Shown in pieces: positions 10,782 through 19,903 of a DNA stretch of 64,000 nucleotides; positions within the stretch are counted from its first letter, which is position 1; each line of letters opens with the position of its first letter. Made by a program: the position numbers and the translations under genes. Origin of the DNA: Trichomonas vaginalis G3 (taxonomy: Eukaryota; Parabasalia; Trichomonadida; Trichomonadidae); NCBI RefSeq assembly GCF_026262505.1, contig NC_067205.1, forward strand, positions 13,578,001 through 13,642,000, written 5' to 3'. The notes under the pieces were generated by a model. It worked only from the letters and a program-made list of their open reading frames with translations. It made no database searches and was not told where the DNA came from.

Positions 10782-10799
10782 ATTTTATCTAGAATAAAA
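10782..10799. promoter_or_regulatory. Shared divergent promoter with TCTAGA palindrome
   Basis: Only 18 bases separate two divergent ATGs. The gap holds ATTTTATCTAGAATAAAA; the central TCTAGA is palindromic, so a TCTA box faces both genes. Similar TTTTTATCTA boxes precede the ATGs at 9305 and 32346. Confidence 0.5.
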
Positions 10800-12209
10800 A
10801 TGTCGAAAGATATTGCTTCCATGAGAGAAATACAACACAACCGACAACTCATTATGCAAGCTCTAAATAAGAACACAACAAACTTTTCAAACTACTCTAA
10901 GATATCTGAGTCATTGAAAGAAGGAAACTTAAAACTGACATTAAACCCAATGACAGATGAGTTTCTGTTTCAAGACAATAAGAACCATACTGTCTGTATA
11001 AATCCAACAAAAGGAACTTTAAACGAGAAACCTATAAATGAACTTCTTTTGAAAGCAGATGTTGACAACAAAGCTGACAAAGAATATGTAGACGATGCAA
11101 TAGCAAAAGAAGAAGAAAGAGCTAACAATGCTTATGCAACAAAAGAACATACTCATCCTGAACTAGCAGACAAAACATATGTTGACAATAAAATGTCAAG
11201 TGAAGTGACAAGAGCTGAAAACGAATATTCTAAAAAGACTCATACACATTCTATATCTGAAATAACAGACTTAAACGTTAGCCTTGAAAATAAAGCAGAT
11301 AAGGAATATGTGGCTAGTAAGTTAGAGAAGAAAGCGGATAAGGAATATGTGGATGAAAAAGATAACGAAATGAAAGAAAGGGTTGACTGGTACCATGAAT
11401 GGACATCGAAGATTTTAAAAACTAAAGCCGATACAGGATGGGTTTCAGGATGTTTAGACCTTAAAGCAGATAAAACTTATGTTAACGATGAGTTAGAGAA
11501 GAAAGCAAATAAGACTCATACACATACAAGTTTTACAACTGTTGCTATAGAAAGTATTGAAGGAACGGTTGAAGAAACTGGTGGGGATGCATTATATTGT
11601 AAACCTCCTAACTTTCCACAAGGTTTAACATCGGATGACGACATAACGACGATGAGAAACATTAGATGTAAAGATGTTTATGTCATGAAGGATGAACATA
11701 ATATTAAATTCACTGCTCAAGATTTATATGACAAGAAAGCAGACAAAACAGAGCTTCAAACATTAAAGACAGAAATACTTCAAACATTATATCCTATAGG
11801 CTCTATTTATACGTCAATGAACTCTACCAGACCAGAAACAGTTCTGGGTTTTGGAACTTGGACTCAAATAGTCGACAGGTTTTTGTATTGTGCAAACTCT
11901 TCAAAGGAAACAGGTGGAAGTAAAACGATTTCAGGTGAAAATTTACCTGCACACAGTCACTACATAGATTTAAGTACATCTCAAGCAGGTTGGCATAAGC
12001 ATAGATATTGGGATTGGTCAGCAATGACAAAAGGTAAAGGATATGATGTTAAAGACAACGTTAAGTTTGCTATAAATTGTTACTGGAGTAACACTGAGGG
12101 AGGAGGAAACCATACACATCGCGTTTCAGGATATACGCAAACAACGGGACAAAGTAAAGACTACATGCCACCTTACATGACAGTTTACGCATGGTATAGA
12201 AATGCTTAG
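10800..12209 (+). CDS. Element part: phage-type tail fibre / collar protein
   Basis: A 469-residue protein that appears whole. Residues ~80-330 carry repeated ADKEYVDDAI / ADKTYVDNKM / KADKEYVASKL phrases with KTHTH turns, as in trimeric coiled-coil phage fibres. The C-terminal ~140 residues resemble phage tail-collar or gp10-type receptor-binding domains: YPIGSIYTSMNSTRPETVLG, FGTWTQIVDRFLYC, then GGSKTISGENLPAHSHYI and a final DYMPPYMTVYAWYRN. Paired histidines (HSHYI, HKHRY, HTHRV) fit the metal-bound histidines seen in such fibres. A fibre fits a capsid-bearing element that must bind a host surface. Its 3' end overlaps the convergent integrase part by 4 bases. Confidence 0.85.
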   Translation: MSKDIASMREIQHNRQLIMQALNKNTTNFSNYSKISESLKEGNLKLTLNPMTDEFLFQDNKNHTVCINPTKGTLNEKPINELLLKADVDNKADKEYVDDAIAKEEERANNAYATKEHTHPELADKTYVDNKMSSEVTRAENEYSKKTHTHSISEITDLNVSLENKADKEYVASKLEKKADKEYVDEKDNEMKERVDWYHEWTSKILKTKADTGWVSGCLDLKADKTYVNDELEKKANKTHTHTSFTTVAIESIEGTVEETGGDALYCKPPNFPQGLTSDDDITTMRNIRCKDVYVMKDEHNIKFTAQDLYDKKADKTELQTLKTEILQTLYPIGSIYTSMNSTRPETVLGFGTWTQIVDRFLYCANSSKETGGSKTISGENLPAHSHYIDLSTSQAGWHKHRYWDWSAMTKGKGYDVKDNVKFAINCYWSNTEGGGNHTHRVSGYTQTTGQSKDYMPPYMTVYAWYRNA

Positions 12210-13161
12210 TCGTCATTTTCAACTTCTTTAGCATATTCGTCAGGAGTTGTCTTATATTTGTTAGGAACTGTCTTTGAAAGTATACCACCTTGAACTTTGA
12301 CAAGTTTGAAACGAGGTCTGACAATAGTCGTTTTATCTTCTGCTTGCAGTCTGTACATTTTGCCATGTTTGCCTAAAACTTCATAATATTCTCTTGTATA
12401 CTTTCTTCTATTTTTACGAACACGAATGTGAGTACCTGTCGGGTTCCCATTGTTGTCATAGTCAATAGTATTTTCATATGGGTCGCGTTTAGGTATTTCT
12501 ATTTTTACTTTGTCACCTTTCTGAAGTTTGAAGCCCGGCATTCTTTCTTGTTTGTCTCTTTTGACTAAATTATTAAATATATAGTCTTTCTCTAAGTCAG
12601 GGTTGTTTTTCATTTCTTCGGGGGTGGTTTCCCAAACCTTTTTGTTTACGGCTATTGTAAATATTTAAAACTTGTCTCATCTTTGCCATGGAGAAGTGTC
12701 TATATTTGTCGTCATATGACATTTCATTTGCTTCACCACCTTGTGGTTGGTTTAAGTCTCTTAACATTTTTATACATCCGTCAATGACACCAAGAGCAGA
12801 ATGGTTTTGGTCGACAATGAAATATTGGTTTACATTTTTGAACGCAGATAGTTTTTTACATCATCTGATTTGAAAGAACTTTCACAGTCAGATGTCAGTT
12901 TTGTTGGATGGTATTTGTCAACGAATATTGTCAAAGCAGTTTTCACATCTAAAATATTTTGGACCATAATGGTATGGCTTCACAGTATCTTGTGTTTTGA
13001 CCGACAAATATTAGCCAGTATGGTGGTCCATCTTCTCTATACCTCGGAATGTTTTCCAAGATATCCATAAACCAAGCATTTGGTGTTGAACTAAAGATTT
13101 TTACCATGAGTGCTTTTTTTGTTGCCTTAGAAACATAGGGGTCCTTGTTTGGATTCGTCAT
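12206..13161 (-). pseudogene. Element part: retrovirus-type (rve) integrase, broken
   Basis: The minus-strand region shows integrase traits. Near its 5' end MDILENIPRY and YWLIFVGQNTRYCEAIPL match the first core strand of Polinton integrases. A middle segment reads NQYFIVDQNHSALGVIDGC, and the C-terminal part (LQKGDKVKIEIPKRDP, then YTREYYEVLGKHGKMYRLQ) is the chromo/SH3-like tail typical of these integrases. It would insert the linear element into host DNA. It is broken. Its 5' end lies 17 bases from the divergent gene at 13179. Confidence 0.8.
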
Positions 13162-13178
13162 TTTTTATCCTATAAGAA

Positions 13179-13578
13179 ATGGGTTTATTTGGCGCATTAG
13201 CAGGAGTTGCATCCAGATTTTGCCGCAGTGGGAACAATAGCCAGAGGTGTATTTGGAGTTGGAAGGAAGATTTTGAGTACATTAGGTATACTTAAAGAGA
13301 AAGCACAACCTATTATACAAACTGTACAGAAAGGTTGGGATGTAGCACGAGATGCAACAAATCTTATTCCAAATCCTGAAACAAGAGGAAAAGTTCAAGG
13401 ATGGATGGACAATGTAGGAAGACAAGCAGGAAACTATTATAACAAAGCAAATGACTACTATAACCAAGCAGGACACTATATGGACCAAGGTGAAAGATTC
13501 TTTAACAGAGGATATAACCATGCACAACAGTGGGTAAACAATAACCAACCTCAACCGCCTCAAACGTGGGGAATGTAA
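13179..13578 (+). pseudogene. Element part: small protein with membrane-active style N terminus, broken
   Basis: The region starts MGLFGALAG and later shows a long Tyr/Asn/Gln-rich helical stretch (NYYNKANDYYNQAGHYMDQG) ending in a Pro-rich tail. In style it recalls the 9686-9928 product: hydrophobic glycine-rich start, basic middle, Pro/Gln-rich end. Function is unknown; a minor capsid or membrane-lytic role is possible. It is divergent from the integrase and followed by two more genes in the same direction. Confidence 0.55.
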
Positions 13579-13597
13579 AGTTTTTTACTGAGATGAA

Positions 13598-13750
13598 ATG
13601 AACAATACAGCATTGAGACAAATGGGTTCAAGATGGATTTGTCGGCTTCCAGCAGTTACACAACGTGTTTGTCAAGTTCTTCCTATACCTCAGGAAGTTT
13701 TAGACCGACTTAAAAAACAACAACAACCAGTTGAAAACAAACCAAACTAA
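13598..13750 (+). CDS. Element part: 50-residue protein
   Basis: A short intact frame (MNNTALRQMGSRW to VENKPN) with a basic, Cys-containing centre and Gln-rich end. I support it because its leader TTTTTTACTGAGATGAA directly before the ATG is repeated exactly before the next gene at 13770. No family recognised. Confidence 0.55.
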   Translation: MNNTALRQMGSRWICRLPAVTQRVCQVLPIPQEVLDRLKKQQQPVENKPN

Positions 13751-13769
13751 AATTTTTTACTGAGATGAA

Positions 13770-14354
13770 ATGACCGAAGAAGTTGAAACGGTAGATTTGA
13801 CACCACAAACAAAAAGTTCAGAACCATTGTCAAAACCTGTTAAAGAACTTACAGATGAAGAGAAAAATTCAATAATAGAAAGTACCAGGTCTGGAAATAC
13901 AAACCCTAACTATAAAGTCACTTTTCATAAAAATGGAACGGCTAGTATCTCAAAAAAGAAACAGACTCTCACAAATAAAATATTGAAGTCTGAAGGAGCT
14001 TTCGAGACAACAGATGGAAAAGTTTACTTCACTGACCAACAGTTCATTATAGAACATCTCATTGACTTAGAGTCGAAATATTCTAAACTTTACAACAAAC
14101 ACAAAAAGTTGAAAGGAAAACAAAAACAAATGGCATATGATATTTATGAAGATGTTGACGACACAACTGTTCCTGCAAGTGAAGTAAAGTCAGAGAAACC
14201 GAAAAGTGACGAAAAACCGATAGAAGAAGAAAAACCAAAAACTGAAGATAAACCAAAACCAAAGTTTAGTTTGGAAACTAAACCAAGTCAACCTTCATTA
14301 GCTGGTATGGGTTGGCGTCAAAGACTTATGGCAGCAGGCGGTTATGTAAAGTAA
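13770..14354 (+). CDS. Element part: charged Lys/Glu/Pro-rich protein
   Basis: A 194-residue intact frame. The middle (~90-115) is likely coiled coil (YSKLYNKHKKLKGKQKQM), followed by a Glu/Lys/Pro-rich low-complexity tract with repeated EEKPK/EDKPK units and a basic C terminus (GWRQRLMAAGGYVK). It shares its promoter box with 13598-13750. Likely a virion core or scaffold-type protein by composition only. A 19-codon frame with the same leader type follows at 14384-14440; I cannot say whether it is expressed. Confidence 0.6.
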   Translation: MTEEVETVDLTPQTKSSEPLSKPVKELTDEEKNSIIESTRSGNTNPNYKVTFHKNGTASISKKKQTLTNKILKSEGAFETTDGKVYFTDQQFIIEHLIDLESKYSKLYNKHKKLKGKQKQMAYDIYEDVDDTTVPASEVKSEKPKSDEKPIEEEKPKTEDKPKPKFSLETKPSQPSLAGMGWRQRLMAAGGYVK

Positions 14355-14492
14355 AGAAAAAATATTTTTTTATTCGAATTTGAAATGTACGCTGAGTTTG
14401 TTAGTGAACCTCAAGTTGAAGGAAACTTGTTTGTTAGATGAGAAATATGAAATGGCATACCATTTTAAAACAATATATTTTACATATATTAA

Positions 14493-15351
14493 ATGCTTCA
14501 GGTTGAAAAACAAAGAACAAAAGTAGCAGATACAAAACCGTTAGACTATATCTTTACAAATGCTGGTAGGACTATTTCAGATGAAGAAATTTCATCCCGA
14601 ACATACAGGTTTGACTATCCAATTCGTTGGCTTCAAAGTCCTTCAGATGCAAAGGCAATAGGATTTAGAAGAGTTTTGTTTTCAAATAGAACTAACGCAT
14701 TTATGTTCGCAGTATATTTTCATGGCAGTATAAAGGTTCTGATGGTCTAATAGACAAATTTGACGAAATGAGAATCTTTACAGTTCGTTCAGACGAAAGT
14801 CTTGAGAAAACTCTAAATGACTTTCAAACTCAAATGAACAAATATTATTGGGAATTTCAAGAAAAATACGACTCTTTACTAAATGGAACATACTATCTGA
14901 AACTAGAATATGACAAGATGAACTCCACCGTTTCATTTCAAAAGATTGAAATTAACCCTCCAAGAGATACAGAGTTTTTATATTGGAAAGTAGACAAACG
15001 TTCTTGGGCACAATTTCTTCGGTTACTAAACCAGAACGAACCATTACACCAGATGGTCCATTTAAATTTATACTTCCACCAGCAGATTTGACAGTTTATA
15101 GAAACGTGTTTGACCCTCAAAATGTTATGTGTCATGCAAGTTTCAGTTCAAGCAACAATAGTTTTCTATGTATTGGTAAGGACTTTTATGACTTTGCTTC
15201 TAAATTCTACGAACCACCTAGTAACAGTTTCTCTGACTTTCAAGTTTGGTTCACAACAAATGGTGTGCAACATATTATTCCATTGTACTATGACTTTTAT
15301 CTCGAATTGTCTTTCATATATAACTACGGAAAAGTGCTGAAAAAGTATTGA
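14493..15351 (+). pseudogene. Element part: paralogous structural-type protein, copy 2, broken
   Basis: Clear paralog of 9933-10781: KVADTKPLDYIFTNAGR, YRFDYPIRWLQSP, KAIGFRRVLF and at the end SDFQVWFTTNGVQHIIPLYY. The family itself is not recognised. The copies face opposite ways ~3.7 kb apart, flanking the fibre, integrase and small genes, and are diverged enough to be an old duplication within the element lineage. It is broken, whereas copy 1 looks whole. It uses the same ATTTTACATATATTAA-type leader as other genes of the element. Confidence 0.7.
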
Positions 15352-15496
15352 ATGTGAAGATATTAGAAAATAACATTTTTTCTAACATCGTAGAAAACTC
15401 ATGAAAACAATTTATTTTTGACACTTTCACAAAAAACATAAAAAGTGAAGTTAAACGTTAAGGTTTACTGAACTGGTTGGATGTCGCCTTCTGAGG

Positions 15497-15760
15497 TTAT
15501 GAAGAACGGTTGTCCTGAGAAGTGGAACAGTGCTCTGAGAATTTGTATAATTCGTGGAATTGGACTCTCTCTGTTTGAAGTAGTATCCAAGGACGCTTGG
15601 CAAAGAACTTTATAATGGCTTCCTTCTTTGCTTGCTTTATGTCGTCGTAGGCTGTCCCGTCTGGTATTTGAATTGGAATTCCAGTCGAAATCTCGAGATT
15701 CAAGGCAGCCCTTCCAGAAATAGTGGTGAACTTGACCTTGGGCTTCATGACCTTGCGCAA
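15497..15760 (-). CDS. Element part: hypothetical frame in a GC-richer island
   Basis: An 87-codon frame (MRKVMKPKVKFTTISGR to QDNRSS) with plausible codon use and a basic/aromatic middle (FFAKRPWILLQTERVQFHEL). No family recognised. The block 15480-15800 is noticeably richer in G+C than the rest of the element, as is 16089-16430, suggesting separate origin or constraint. The start is uncertain. Confidence 0.4.
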   Translation of the reverse strand: MRKVMKPKVKFTTISGRAALNLEISTGIPIQIPDGTAYDDIKQAKKEAIIKFFAKRPWILLQTERVQFHELYKFSEHCSTSQDNRSS

Positions 15761-15830
15761 GTACTGCTTAACAAGCTCGTTAATTTAAATTAGGTAAACT
15801 GCCTCATCTAATGGCTCGATGTTGTCCATT

Positions 15831-16080
15831 GCACTGCTTCAGAACAATACTTGTACTTTTTCAGAACAATACTTGCACTGCTTCAGAACAATACTTGTAC
15901 TTTTTCAGAACAATACTTGTACTTTTTCAGAACAATACTTGTACTTTTTCAGAACAATACTTGCACTGCTTCAGAACAATACTTGTACTTTTTCAGAACA
16001 ATACTTGCACTGCTTCAGAACAATACTTGTACTTTTTCAGAACAAGACTTGCACTGCTTCAGAACAATATTTGTACTGTT
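15831..16080. repeat. 22-bp minisatellite, about 11 copies
   Basis: Units read TTCAGAACAATACTTGTACTTT or the variant ending CACTGC, head to tail. Twenty-two is not a multiple of three, so all three forward frames are open with different repeats. These long frames are artefacts of the array. It ends right at the ATG at 16089. Confidence 0.95.
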
Positions 16081-16088
16081 TCAAGACA

Positions 16089-16430
16089 ATGTCCGACGTA
16101 CCACCAACCCAGTCCATTCCCAAACCAGAGGAACCTAAAGCACCAGCCCCTGCACCTCAGTTCCAGCAAGTACCTCCGATTTACTACCAATTTCCACCTC
16201 AAGGTTACTACCCACCACAAGGCTTCCCGAACTACCCTCCTCTGCCTATGCCTTACTGCCCCAACCCTTGGATGTTTATGCAAAACCCTGCCCCACAATT
16301 CCAATCTCAATCCAAGAGAGACCAAGAGTTCGAGGAAGGTCTGAACCGCTTACGCAAAGAGTATGCTACAGCTCCAATTGAGAGAAAGTTGTTCCCGGAC
16401 CAAAAAATAAAGTTTAGGGTAGAAGGTTAG
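16089..16430 (+). CDS. Element part: Pro/Tyr-rich small protein
   Basis: A 113-residue frame starting MSDVPPTQSIPKPEEPKAPA, followed by a Pro/Tyr/Gln-rich low-complexity region (QGYYPPQGFPNYPPLPMP) and a charged end. I chose the ATG directly after the minisatellite because the frame changes character there. The first 15 residues resemble the 25-residue product of 21682-21759 (M-T-D-V-P, PKPEEPTAPAP), which also follows a 22-bp minisatellite. The stop codon lies inside palindrome A. Function is unknown. Confidence 0.55.
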   Translation: MSDVPPTQSIPKPEEPKAPAPAPQFQQVPPIYYQFPPQGYYPPQGFPNYPPLPMPYCPNPWMFMQNPAPQFQSQSKRDQEFEEGLNRLRKEYATAPIERKLFPDQKIKFRVEG

Positions 16431-16451
16431 ATCTAACCTCTTTTCTACCCT
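16416..16451. repeat. Palindrome A, GATC-centred
   Basis: The outer arms AGGGTAGAA / TTCTACCCT enclose the perfect 14-base palindrome GGTTAGATCTAACC (16425-16438). An inverted counterpart is at 20252-20287. The GATC centre is a candidate site for the element's Dam-like methyltransferase. Confidence 0.85.
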
Positions 16452-16459
16452 CTTGAATT

Positions 16460-17305
16460 TTCATGAATTTTCATGAATGTTTTGTCATGACTTCTTCGTA
16501 AATGTTTTGTCATGACTTCTTCGTAAATGTTTTGTCATGACTTCTTCGTAAATGTTTTGTCAAGACTTCTTCGTAAATGTTTTGTCAAGACTTCTTCGTA
16601 AATGTTTTGTCATGACTTCTTCGTACATGTTTTGTCATGACTTCTTCGTAAATGTTTTGTCATGACTTCTTCGTAAATGTTTTGTCAAGACTTCTTCGTA
16701 CATGCTTTGTCAAGACTTCTTCGTACATGTTTTGTCATGACTTCTTCGTAAATGTTTTGTCGAAACTTCATCGTACATGCTTTGTCAAACATGAACGTAA
16801 ATGTTTTGTCAAGACTTCTTCGTAAATGTTTTGTCAAGACTTCTTCATGAATGTTTTGTCAAGACTTCTTCGTACATGCTTTGTCATGACTTCTTCGTAA
16901 ATGCTTTGTCATGACTTCTTCGTAAATGTTTTGTCAAGACTTCTTCGTAAATGTTTTGTCATGACTTCTTCGTAAATGTTTTGTCATGACTTCTTCGTAA
17001 ATGTTTTGTCGAAACTTCATCGTACATGCTTTGTCAAACATGAACGTAAATGTTTTGTCAAGACTTCTTCGTAAATGTTTTGTCAAGACTTCTTCATGAA
17101 TGTTTTGTCATGACTTCTTCGTAAATGTTTTGTCAAGACTTCTTCGTACATGTTTTGTCATGACTTCTTCGTAAATGTTTTGTCATGACTTCTTCGTAAA
17201 TGTTTTGTCAAGACTTCTTCGTAAATGTTTTGTCATGACTTCTTCGTACATGCTTTGTCAAACATGAACGTAAATGTTTTGTCAAGACTTCTTCATCGTA
17301 ATGAG
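16460..17305. repeat. 25-bp minisatellite, about 33 copies
   Basis: The unit is close to CATGACTTCTTCGTAAATG plus TTTTGT. Variants interchange CATGAC/CAAGAC and TAAATG/TACATG. A higher-order block that includes TCGAAACTTCATCG and AAACATGAACG recurs about every 285 bases (e.g. near 16760 and 17010), so longer segments were duplicated. A shorter array of the same unit in reverse orientation lies at 19985-20240. Confidence 0.95.
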
Positions 17306-17330
17306 CGTAAATCAGACAAAAATAAAGTTT

Positions 17331-17366
17331 AGGTGAAGTGGTGCGATCTCACCTGTTTTTTCACCT
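17331..17366. repeat. Palindrome B, GATC-centred
   Basis: Outer AGGTGAA / TTCACCT arms enclose GGTGCGATCTCACC, a near-palindrome around GATC. Inverted copies are at 18411-18446 and 19924-19960. The bases before it (GTAATGAGCGTAAATCAGAC) recur in reverse beside the 19924 copy. Confidence 0.85.
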
Positions 17367-17465
17367 CTTTTTTTCACCTCTTGAATTTTCATGAATTTTC
17401 CCGAAATAAAAAATAAAGTTAGTTTTATTTTTTTTATTTTTTTTATTTTGTATAAAAAAATAAAA

Positions 17466-18404
17466 ATGTCAACAATCGGCACAACAACACTTCAAACAAC
17501 AACAGCACCAAACTCGTTAGTCATGAATCCAACATCTATGTTAGTAGAGATGAAAAGCTTCATTCCTTCTTCATATACTTTCGAAACAGAAATCCAGAAG
17601 ATAAAGCAAGAACTTTTAACATGTAATTTAGACTGTAGTGCGAAAGATGAAACAAATGAACAGTATCTTTATGAAATGCAGGACCTCATCGACCATTTGC
17701 CTAAACTACCTGAAATCCAACAACAAAAACTCACTATTCCTGAATTCGACGAAATTGAAGTCAAAGCAACTGACTCAGTAGAAATAAAGAAGTTCATTCG
17801 TAAGGTAAACTATGAGTTTCTAGGATTTCATTGCAACCATAAGGTTATGGACAAAGATTGCGACATGGTTTATAAAAATATTTCTGACCTTTACAAATCC
17901 GAAGAATTTAAGACCTACGACAACTTTGTTTCGTTAGTTGCTGAATGTGTATGGCAGATAAGAGATAAAGATAGAAGAGGTAAGGTATGGAATGAACAAA
18001 TAAAACCAGCAACTTTTGAGTTAAAGAGAGCAATTGACGCCTTAGTTGTTCTAGCAGGTAAGGTTTCAGAATATAACGCAAAAATGAACCCGCAATGTTC
18101 TAAATGTAAAGCAGCAATGAGGAAATATAACTACTCCGTCAAAGAGATAGAACGTATGAGAAACGACTATGCAGACTTAAAGAAAGAAGCAGAAAAACCA
18201 GCAGAAGATAAAATGGACATGTTGACATTTCTGAACAAAAACTATCCAACAGCAGAAGATTTCCTTCTATCTGACGTCAAGAAGAAGTATAAAGAAACTT
18301 TCGGCATAGTTAAAACATTCGATATCCTCAGCGAAGAAATAGAAGCTACAAAACTGTTTAGAATTTCAAATATACATCGTACAATTCATGTAAAACGCTT
18401 GTGA
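17466..18404 (+). CDS. Element part: hypothetical protein with CxxC and coiled coil
   Basis: I start at the ATG at 17466 (MSTIGTTTLQ), because the upstream AT-rich stretch is the conserved leader seen before the regulator genes at 19276 and 20508. The protein has 312 residues: a Thr-rich start, an alpha-helical middle, a single CSKCKAAM motif (~residue 213) and then a long coiled coil (KEIERMRNDYADLKKEAEK). The tail IHVKRL is encoded by bases that recur after the next gene (near 19900), so cassette ends have been copied. Position and promoter group it with KilA-N and T5orf172 regulators; function is unknown. It looks whole. Confidence 0.6.
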   Translation: MSTIGTTTLQTTTAPNSLVMNPTSMLVEMKSFIPSSYTFETEIQKIKQELLTCNLDCSAKDETNEQYLYEMQDLIDHLPKLPEIQQQKLTIPEFDEIEVKATDSVEIKKFIRKVNYEFLGFHCNHKVMDKDCDMVYKNISDLYKSEEFKTYDNFVSLVAECVWQIRDKDRRGKVWNEQIKPATFELKRAIDALVVLAGKVSEYNAKMNPQCSKCKAAMRKYNYSVKEIERMRNDYADLKKEAEKPAEDKMDMLTFLNKNYPTAEDFLLSDVKKKYKETFGIVKTFDILSEEIEATKLFRISNIHRTIHVKRL

Positions 18405-19215
18405 AAAAACAGGTGAAAAAACAGGTGAGATCGCACCACTTCACCTAAAATATATTTTTGCTGAAAAAAATGACCAAATTTCATTATATAACTGTTATTT
18501 TTGACGAAGTGAACTTTGACACTTCGTAAAAAAATCCCTGAAATCATATCTTTTATACAAAATAAATGAAGAATACGAGTACATACAGTTTAACAAACAA
18601 CTCCGTCTCATTCGTTCGGTCAAAGACGATATGTACCAAATGCAAAGTATTTTGACAGCATGTTTTGCTCCAGACACTAAACACGCAGACGACTGGTTCA
18701 AAAACCAAAGCACACAAGAACTTTTGAGTGAAATTTCTCTAGACCGACTTTTTTCGGTCTTGCATAAAACTCATGAAAATCGTGAAAAAATGACCAAATT
18801 TCATTATATAACTGTTATTTTTTTACGAAGTGAACTTTGACACTTCGTCAAAAAAATCCCTGAAATCATATCTTTTATACAAGATAGAAAATCTTACTCG
18901 CCTAAAACTCATGAAAATCGTAAAAAATTGCGAGTAGGGAAAAAAACCTGGTCGCCTAAAACTCATGAAAATCGTAAAAAAATGACCAAATTTCATGAAT
19001 TTCCTCATATGTTTGCTACCCGAGGAAAACCGCGGGTAGAGATTCCGTACGAAAATCGTAAAAAATTGCGAGTAGGGAAAAAAACCTGGTCGCCTAAAAC
19101 TCATGAAAATCGTAAAAAAATGACCAAATTTCATTATATAACTGTTATTTTTTTACGAAGAGAACTTTGACACTTCGTCAAAAAAATCCCTGAAATCATA
19201 TCTTTTATACAAGAT
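18387..19215. repeat. Repeat cluster with duplicated gene scraps
   Basis: After palindrome B'' (18411-18446) comes a ~95-base segment (GACCAAATTTCATTATATAA ... CATATCTTTTATACA) found three times, at about 18470, 18788 and 19118. It holds an ACGAAGTG-8-CACTTCGT hairpin (18504-18527). Segment 18563-18730 is a diverged scrap of the KilA-N gene (compare 20555-20720); 18741-18760 is an AGACCGA/TCGGTCT hairpin also seen at 20389-20408. Pieces of the KilA-N gene near ATGTTTGCTACCCGAGG also appear at about 19010. It is a zone of repeated local duplication. Confidence 0.8.
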
Positions 19216-19275
19216 AGAAAAAATAAAGTTAGTTTTATTTTTATTTATTTTTTTATTTTGTATGTAAGAACATAT

Positions 19276-19887
19276 ATGACAAACACTGAGTTTGAAACAG
19301 TTAAAAAGATAGACAATGACACCAAATTGGTTAGAATAGGTGATTTAAACGTAAGATACTCAAAGAAATACAACAAATATTCTTTGTCAGACATTTTATC
19401 TCCATCTGGAAAGAAAACATACCATTGGGTTGGAATTGCTTCAACTCAGAAAATTTTGACAAGAAATCCTGAGCTTATGATATCGGTAAGATTCTATGGA
19501 ACTACAGCATATCTCATCGACAAAAGTCTTATACCAATAGTTTTGTTATGGTTAGACCCAGTTGTTGGATATAACTTCATAACATATGGTTCATTCGATA
19601 CGGAACGTTGCAGTGAAGGCTTACTTTACATCGTTCAGAAACCGAAGGACTTCAATACAAAAAGATATAAGATAGGAAGAACATATAATATAACTCAAAG
19701 ATATGACAGTACAGTCAATATAGTCAAGGTTGTGTTTGCTAATGATATGAGAGCTGCAGAAACAGAACTACTCGAAAAGTTTGAGAAAATGTATGGTGCT
19801 CCCATAAAAGGTAAAGAAACGTTTGAAGTAGATGAGATAGATAAAGCTATAAAATTATTTGACGAAGTTGCTGAAAAATACATGTAA
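19276..19887 (+). CDS. Element part: KilA-N-like / T5orf172 (GIY-YIG) regulator
   Basis: I choose the ATG at 19276 (MTNTEFETVKK) because the preceding bases, including an earlier ATG at 19258, match the leader of the gene at 20508. The N-terminal ~100 residues (NKYSLSDILSPSGKKTYHW, YFITYG-like end) resemble KilA-N/MSV199 DNA-binding domains. The C-terminal half is T5orf172, a GIY-YIG relative: GLLYIVQKP, YKIGRTYNITQRYDS, then VKVVFANDMRAAETELLEKF. Such proteins are common regulators or nuclease-like proteins of large DNA viruses. It looks whole, at ~203 residues. It lies inside the mirrored palindrome/minisatellite frame. Confidence 0.75.
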   Translation: MTNTEFETVKKIDNDTKLVRIGDLNVRYSKKYNKYSLSDILSPSGKKTYHWVGIASTQKILTRNPELMISVRFYGTTAYLIDKSLIPIVLLWLDPVVGYNFITYGSFDTERCSEGLLYIVQKPKDFNTKRYKIGRTYNITQRYDSTVNIVKVVFANDMRAAETELLEKFEKMYGAPIKGKETFEVDEIDKAIKLFDEVAEKYM

Positions 19888-19903
19888 AAATAACGTTTAC
19901 CAT

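Noticed and set aside
15811-16344. Three long overlapping forward frames (NNTCTFSEQYLH-type repeats)
   Set aside because: They arise from the 22-bp minisatellite, whose period keeps all frames open; only the part from the ATG at 16089 has non-repeat coding character.
16460-17305. Possible CRISPR array (regular 25-bp repeats)
   Set aside because: Units are directly head to tail with no unique spacers, in a eukaryotic element; it is a minisatellite.
18823-19170. Frames with repeated MKFGHFFTIFMSFRRPG on the minus strand
   Set aside because: Readout of the triplicated segment in the repeat cluster, not a gene.
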